Shown here piece by piece: positions 5,417-8,820 of a stretch of 8,820 bases of DNA. Made by a program: the position numbers and the translations under genes. This stretch comes from JAGLTA01 sp023142625 (GTDB lineage Bacteria > Patescibacteriota > Patescibacteriia > JAACEG01): the NCBI GenBank assembly GCA_030641665.1, contig DAOWHA010000013.1, forward strand, positions 1 through 8,820. The letters are read 5' to 3'. Position 1 is the first letter of the stretch, and every line of letters starts with the position of its first letter. Below the pieces are notes generated by a model. That model saw nothing but the letters and a program-made list of their open reading frames with translations, made no database searches and had not been told where the DNA came from.

Positions 5417-5710
5417 TTAAACCTCCACATCAATTATCCCCTTTTCTTCTTGTAAAATATAATCTGCGATAATATTTTTATTTTTTAAATTTTCTAAAAC
5501 TTCCAAAACTATTTTTTTCGCTATTCCGCCTTTTTTAGAATGGCTCCCTACTCCGACAACTATTCTTACTATTTTTAATTTATCAACGATTGCTTTGCTG
5601 ATAAAAATTTCCGTTTCCTCTTTTATGTCTCGCGGCGAGAGCCGTCCCATAAAATGAAAATCTAAAACAATATCAATATCGCCGCTGTAATTAAAAAATG
5701 GCTTAATCAT
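5417..5710 (-). CDS. Small Smr-domain-like protein
   Basis: A 97-residue protein with the outline of a stand-alone Smr domain (the C-terminal nuclease/DNA-binding domain of MutS2): LDFHFMG (16-22) at the place of the LDLHG motif, a helix, strand VRIVVGVGSHSKKGG (48-62) at the place of the I-I-H-G-x-G loop, a helix, then a strand ending GIIDVEV. The His of the HGxG motif is not conserved (VGVG) and LDLHG is extended, so nuclease activity is doubtful. Its ATG overlaps the thrS stop (ATGA, 5707-5710), which implies coupled translation and a shared mRNA with thrS. Cellular role unknown. An unrelated small alpha/beta protein is possible but fits less well. Confidence 0.6.
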   Translation of the reverse strand: MIKPFFNYSGDIDIVLDFHFMGRLSPRDIKEETEIFISKAIVDKLKIVRIVVGVGSHSKKGGIAKKIVLEVLENLKNKNIIADYILQEEKGIIDVEV

Positions 5711-7512
5711 CTCTTTTGATTTATTTTGCCTAAAACTTCCGTTATAAAATCCTGTTTGCTGATTTCCCGCGATTCTCTCTGTCCGCGATCGCGGACATTT
5801 AATCTGTCTGAATTCATCTCCTTATCGCCGATTACTAAAATATAAGGCGGCTTTTCTTGAACTGCTTTCCTGATTTTATTGCCGACTGTTTCATTCGCTT
5901 CGTCAACTTCGGTTCTGATATTTTTTTCTTTAAATTCCTGCGCTAATTTTTTGCAATATTCAATATGGCTTTCGCTCACAGAGATAATTTTTACCTGCAC
6001 AGGCGACAGCCAAACAGGAAACGCGCCGGCATAATGCTCAATAAGAAGCGCTATAAATCTTTCAAACGAACCGAACAGCGCGCGATGCAAGACGAAAGGT
6101 CTTTCGTCCTCTCCTTTATTATTAACAAAAGTCATATCAAATCGTTCTGGAAGATTAAAATCAAATTGAAGCGTTGAGCATTGCCACTCTCTGCCTAAGC
6201 AATCCTTTAATTTAAAATCTAATTTCGGTCCGTAAAAAGCGGCTTCGCCTTTCTCTTCTATAAAATTTAATCTTTTGTTTTGAGCGGCTTTTCTTAACAT
6301 TTTTTCTGTAAATTCCCACCCTTTATCATCTCCGGCGTATTTTCCTTTTTTATTAGAATCGCGCAAAGATAGATAAACATTTATTAAGCCGATATCAAAA
6401 CCGAAAGATTTAAAGATATACAAAATGAAATCTATCACTCTTCCTAATTCATTTTCAACTTGATCAGCGCTGCATATAATATGCGCATCGTCCTGAGTAA
6501 ATCCCCTGACTCGCGTTAAGCCTGAAAGTTCGCCTTTTTTTTCAAAGCGATAAACTGTTCCGCATTCAGCCCAGCGCATAGGAAGTTCCTTGTATGATCT
6601 CGGGCTGTTTTTATAAATCTGGATATGAAACGGGCAATTCATCGGCTTTAATAAATATTCTTCTGATTCTTTAACTTTCTGCTTTTTCTGTTTTTCTTTA
6701 AGAGTTTGTCCGATTTCAATCGGCGGATACATGCTTTCATTAAAAAAACCCCAGTGCCCTGATGTTTCCCATAAAATTCTATTACCGATATGCGGGGATT
6801 TTACTAATTCATATCCGTTCCTTAAATGCTCTTGATGCCAAAAATCTTCAACTAACCTCCATAGCATAGCGCCTTTTGGATGCCAAAGCGGAAGCCCTAA
6901 TCCGACTTTTTCATCAATATGAAACAGGTCTAATTCTTTTCCAAGTTTGCGATGATCCCTTTTTTCAGCTTCTTCAATCATTTTTAAATATTTTTTCAGC
7001 TCTTTCCTGTCGTTAAAAGCGACACCGTAAATCCGCTGGATCATTTTGTTTTTTTCATCGCCTTTCCAATAAGCGCCAGCCAATTTTGTTAATTTAAAAG
7101 AGTTTGAATTGATTTTTCCAGTTGACGCTAAATGCGGACCTTTGCACATATTTATAAATTCGCCTTGCTTGTAAAAACTAATTTTTATCTCGCCTTCCGC
7201 TTTTAAATCCTCCGCCATTTCAGCGGTGTATCTGTAATTTTTGTTTTTTAAAAATTCAACCCCTTTGCCAATTTCCATCTCTTGTTTTTCAATCTCCAAA
7301 TTTTCTTTAATAATTTTTTTCATCTCCTCCTCTATTTTTGGCAAATCCGATTCAGTAATTTGCCGTTCGCAGTCAAAATCGTGATAAAATCCATTCTCAA
7401 TCGCAGGACCAACAGCAGGAATTGCGTTATACAACCGTTCTAATGCCTGCATCATAATATGCGACAAACTATGCCGCAGAATTTCCAATTGTTGATTTTT
7501 TTGTTGAGACAT
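5707..7512 (-). CDS. thrS: Threonyl-tRNA synthetase lacking the N-terminal TGS domain
   Basis: Class II enzyme charging tRNA-Thr. The 601-residue protein starts directly at the editing domain: HxxxH (H14, H18) and MCKGPHL (C123, H127) are the usual serine-clearing residues. The catalytic core has the zinc ligands C293 (PMNCPFH), H344 (DDAHIIC) and H476 (VLHRALFGS), motif 2 RWAECGTVYRFE (313-324) and motif 3 GSFERFIALLIEH (481-493). The anticodon-binding domain covers about 505-600. E. coli ThrRS has 642 residues; the missing part is the roughly 60-residue TGS domain. An in-frame TAA (7528-7530) sits five codons before the ATG, so no extension is possible. A lysine-rich insert (about 270-285) precedes the PMNCP motif. 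No Shine-Dalgarno site. The stop overlaps the start of the Smr-like gene. Confidence 0.97.
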   Translation of the reverse strand: MSQQKNQQLEILRHSLSHIMMQALERLYNAIPAVGPAIENGFYHDFDCERQITESDLPKIEEEMKKIIKENLEIEKQEMEIGKGVEFLKNKNYRYTAEMAEDLKAEGEIKISFYKQGEFINMCKGPHLASTGKINSNSFKLTKLAGAYWKGDEKNKMIQRIYGVAFNDRKELKKYLKMIEEAEKRDHRKLGKELDLFHIDEKVGLGLPLWHPKGAMLWRLVEDFWHQEHLRNGYELVKSPHIGNRILWETSGHWGFFNESMYPPIEIGQTLKEKQKKQKVKESEEYLLKPMNCPFHIQIYKNSPRSYKELPMRWAECGTVYRFEKKGELSGLTRVRGFTQDDAHIICSADQVENELGRVIDFILYIFKSFGFDIGLINVYLSLRDSNKKGKYAGDDKGWEFTEKMLRKAAQNKRLNFIEEKGEAAFYGPKLDFKLKDCLGREWQCSTLQFDFNLPERFDMTFVNNKGEDERPFVLHRALFGSFERFIALLIEHYAGAFPVWLSPVQVKIISVSESHIEYCKKLAQEFKEKNIRTEVDEANETVGNKIRKAVQEKPPYILVIGDKEMNSDRLNVRDRGQRESREISKQDFITEVLGKINQKR

Positions 7513-7539
7513 ATAAATATAAAATCGTTATTTTAAAAG

Positions 7540-7563
7540 CCCAGCCACTCGCAAGCAACTGGG
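7540..7563 (-). promoter_or_regulatory. Hairpin in the thrS leader
   Basis: On the minus strand CCCAGTTGCT and AGTGGCTGGG pair over 10 bp (three of them G-T wobbles) around a TGCG loop, followed by CTTTT; the opposite strand has ATTTTTT after the same stem. It lies 27 nt before the thrS ATG. It may be a weak terminator/attenuator or an operator for ThrRS binding, as in E. coli, but the loop does not show a Thr anticodon. Confidence 0.4.
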
Positions 7564-7596
7564 ATTTTTTAAATACTTTTAAACTTTCAAGCTCCT

Positions 7597-7786
7597 GTCT
7601 TTGCGAGAAATGAGTGTAGCGGCAGCGGAACGAAATGACGAAGCAATCTCATTACTGAGCAGAAAAATATGTAATTACAATACTTTTTGCGTAAACAATG
7701 AGATTGTCACCCTATCGGGTGACCACCCGTTAGGCGTGGCTTCGTCATATCTCATTCGCTACGCTCATTCGCCTCCTCGCAAAGAC
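7597..7786. mobile_element. Palindromic MITE-like repeat, copy 3 (inside the thrS leader)
   Basis: A 190-bp element, close to copy 1 along its length and in the same orientation, with perfect 11-bp ends (7597-7607 and 7776-7786). It contains the same 33-nt insert (7707-7739), starting inside the GTCACCC/GGGTGAC hairpin, and the same GTAATTAC centre. Flanking bases (CTCCT and AATA) show no target duplication. A short open frame over 7601-7801 is repeat sequence, not a gene. The element separates a good promoter (7822-7850) from the thrS start. Confidence 0.85.
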
Positions 7787-7821
7787 AATAATTTTTTTTA
7801 ATCGCTATTTTCCATATTTAA

Positions 7822-7850
7822 AATATACAATAATTCAAAATCAGTGTCAA
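7822..7850 (-). promoter_or_regulatory. Likely thrS promoter
   Basis: On the minus strand, TTGACA (7845-7850), a 17-bp spacer and TATATT (7822-7827): a near-consensus sigma-70 type promoter. Transcription would start near 7815, giving thrS a leader of about 300 nt that includes all of repeat copy 3 and the hairpin at 7540-7563. No gene lies between it and thrS. Together with these elements it accounts for most of the 412-nt gap 7513-7924. Confidence 0.75.
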
Positions 7851-7924
7851 TTCCCCGCGCTTGCGAATTTTGCGTTAAAATAAACAAATAAAATTTAAAG
7901 GTGATTCAAATATATTACAATTTA

Positions 7925-8820
7925 TTATTTGCACTTTCCAAATAAACTACAATCCCCATGACCAGTAATTCCATGACCGCAACATTCATAATCTTCCGAA
8001 CAATCATGATTTGTTAATTCGCAAGGTCTGCAAAAATAATCATTTTCCCAACAAGTATACTTTTTTGTTTCACTAATATTATCACAAGTACTCGGGTCTC
8101 CTTTGCACGAAATATTTCCTGATTCTTCAAAATCTTGAACGCAATCACAGCAAACAAAATAATCATCTTTATAATCAATAAGTTTATACGCTCTAACTCC
8201 GCCTTTATTTTTACATTCTTCATCGCATTTTTCTTTTTTCAAATTAGTTGTTAATAAATTCAGCCTATCGTCAGTACTAATAGCCTTATAAATAATTCTC
8301 GCCGACGCTGATAATTTATCAATACATATTTTTCCTGCAACAGTTTCTGGATTGCTATCTTTCGCGAAACAGCAATACCAACCTTCTGCGCTCTTTGCTT
8401 TTGCTGTTGGCTTCACTCCGCAAGAACCATCGTTTTCTTTTTCATAAATATCTTTACAAGTTCTATCCACCCAGGCGCAGCCTACCCCGATATTCCCTAA
8501 AGCTGAAATTGATTTTCCCCAATGCAGATTAACTATATTAGGATTGATTGAATTAAGTATCACATAAGAGCCAAGTGCTAAAACTAAACCCGTCACAGAT
8601 CCAAGAATTAACTGCTTCGCTTTTCCAACCTGCGTCGCGCTTCCGCCGGAAGTGAGCCAGATTAAGCCGCCGACCGCGAACATTATCGTTGCTAAAATTC
8701 CAGTCAAGCCGATCGCGAATTTATAAAAATTAGAAATATAACCCCTTAACGCTTCGCCACTGCCGTCAACCTTTATAGTCTCAGCAGTTCCAGAAGCATT
8801 AGTATCCATTCCGGGGATTA
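7925..8820 (-). CDS. Pilin-like two-helix membrane protein with cysteine-rich tail, N-terminus outside the window
   Basis: The visible 298 codons start IPGM at the window edge. The ATG at 8809 is in frame but the frame is still open before it; in CPR proteins of this type, as I recall, a short P-G motif follows a signal peptide, so the true start is probably further upstream. Counting from that ATG: helix 1 at about 29-53 (YKFAIGLTGILATIMFAVGG), a short loop ending GGSATQVGKAK, helix 2 at about 66-88 ending in NSINPNIVNL. This is the layout of the TrbC/VirB2-like T4SS pilin family common in CPR genomes. It is followed by about 190 residues with some 21 cysteines, including CC pairs (YCC, VCCDC, ECC). 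The last 30 residues (HDCSEDYECCGHG, GDCSLFGKC) look like a small disulphide knot. The tail is presumably outside the cell; function unknown. Confidence 0.8.
   Translation of the reverse strand, partial: IPGMDTNASGTAETIKVDGSGEALRGYISNFYKFAIGLTGILATIMFAVGGLIWLTSGGSATQVGKAKQLILGSVTGLVLALGSYVILNSINPNIVNLHWGKSISALGNIGVGCAWVDRTCKDIYEKENDGSCGVKPTAKAKSAEGWYCCFAKDSNPETVAGKICIDKLSASARIIYKAISTDDRLNLLTTNLKKEKCDEECKNKGGVRAYKLIDYKDDYFVCCDCVQDFEESGNISCKGDPSTCDNISETKKYTCWENDYFCRPCELTNHDCSEDYECCGHGITGHGDCSLFGKCK

Noticed and set aside
5965..6177. 70-residue plus-strand open frame; likewise 2346-2558 and 8014-8223 on the minus strand
   Set aside because: Shadows inside thrS, the Nudix gene and the pilin-like gene respectively, with no start signal or domain of their own.
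7540..7563. T-box riboswitch or tRNA-Thr mimic upstream of thrS
   Set aside because: No T-box conserved sequence and no Thr anticodon in the hairpin loop; the interval is mostly MITE sequence.
4453..7786. CRISPR-like repeats
   Set aside because: Only three copies, about 160-190 bp each, palindromic and separated by genes, so they are interspersed elements and not an array.
7601..7801. 66-residue plus-strand open frame
   Set aside because: It is repeat copy 3 read as protein; copy 1 has the same DNA and the palindrome explains the openness.

Overview
The window looks like part of a small, AT-rich genome of the Candidate Phyla Radiation (Patescibacteria), probably Parcubacteria-like; this is inference. 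It rests on low GC, a membrane-pilin-like protein with a cysteine-rich tail, a threonyl-tRNA synthetase without a TGS domain, a one-domain DD-carboxypeptidase, and most starts lacking Shine-Dalgarno sites. TGA acts as a stop (thrS), so the standard bacterial code fits.

Layout. 1-1935 (+) is the 3' part of pnp. 1936-2884 holds a short (+) Nudix hydrolase gene framed by long, imperfect inverted repeats with smaller palindromes inside them, closed by a 57-nt terminator-like hairpin. 2885-3446 (-) is a HicB-like antitoxin followed by an overlapping HicA-like toxin frame with no usable standard start codon. 3527-4396 (-) is a DacA-like D,D-carboxypeptidase; 4672-5208 (-) is scpB; 5417-7512 (-) is thrS coupled by an ATGA overlap to a small Smr-like gene. 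7925-8820 (-) is a two-helix pilin-like protein with about 21 cysteines, truncated by the window edge. Three copies of a 160-190 bp palindromic repeat (MITE-like, ends GTCTTTGCGAG/CTCGCAAAGAC) sit in three consecutive gaps of the minus-strand cluster: scpB/dacA, smr/scpB, and the thrS leader.

Functionally the minus strand is mostly housekeeping: tRNA charging, chromosome segregation and peptidoglycan trimming. It is interrupted by non-coding mobile repeats. The accessory part is 1989-3446, a Nudix cassette next to a toxin-antitoxin pair. The Nudix gene is the only one here with a strong Shine-Dalgarno site (AAGGAG), whereas hicB, dacA, scpB and thrS have none, and hicB and dacA have -10-like boxes so close to the ATG that their mRNAs may be nearly leaderless. 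This contrast, plus the flanking inverted repeats, makes the Nudix unit the best candidate for an acquired, possibly mobile module.

Gaps. 7513-7924, the only gap over 300 bases, holds a good thrS promoter, repeat copy 3 and a small hairpin. No tRNA, rRNA, CRISPR array or transposase gene was seen.
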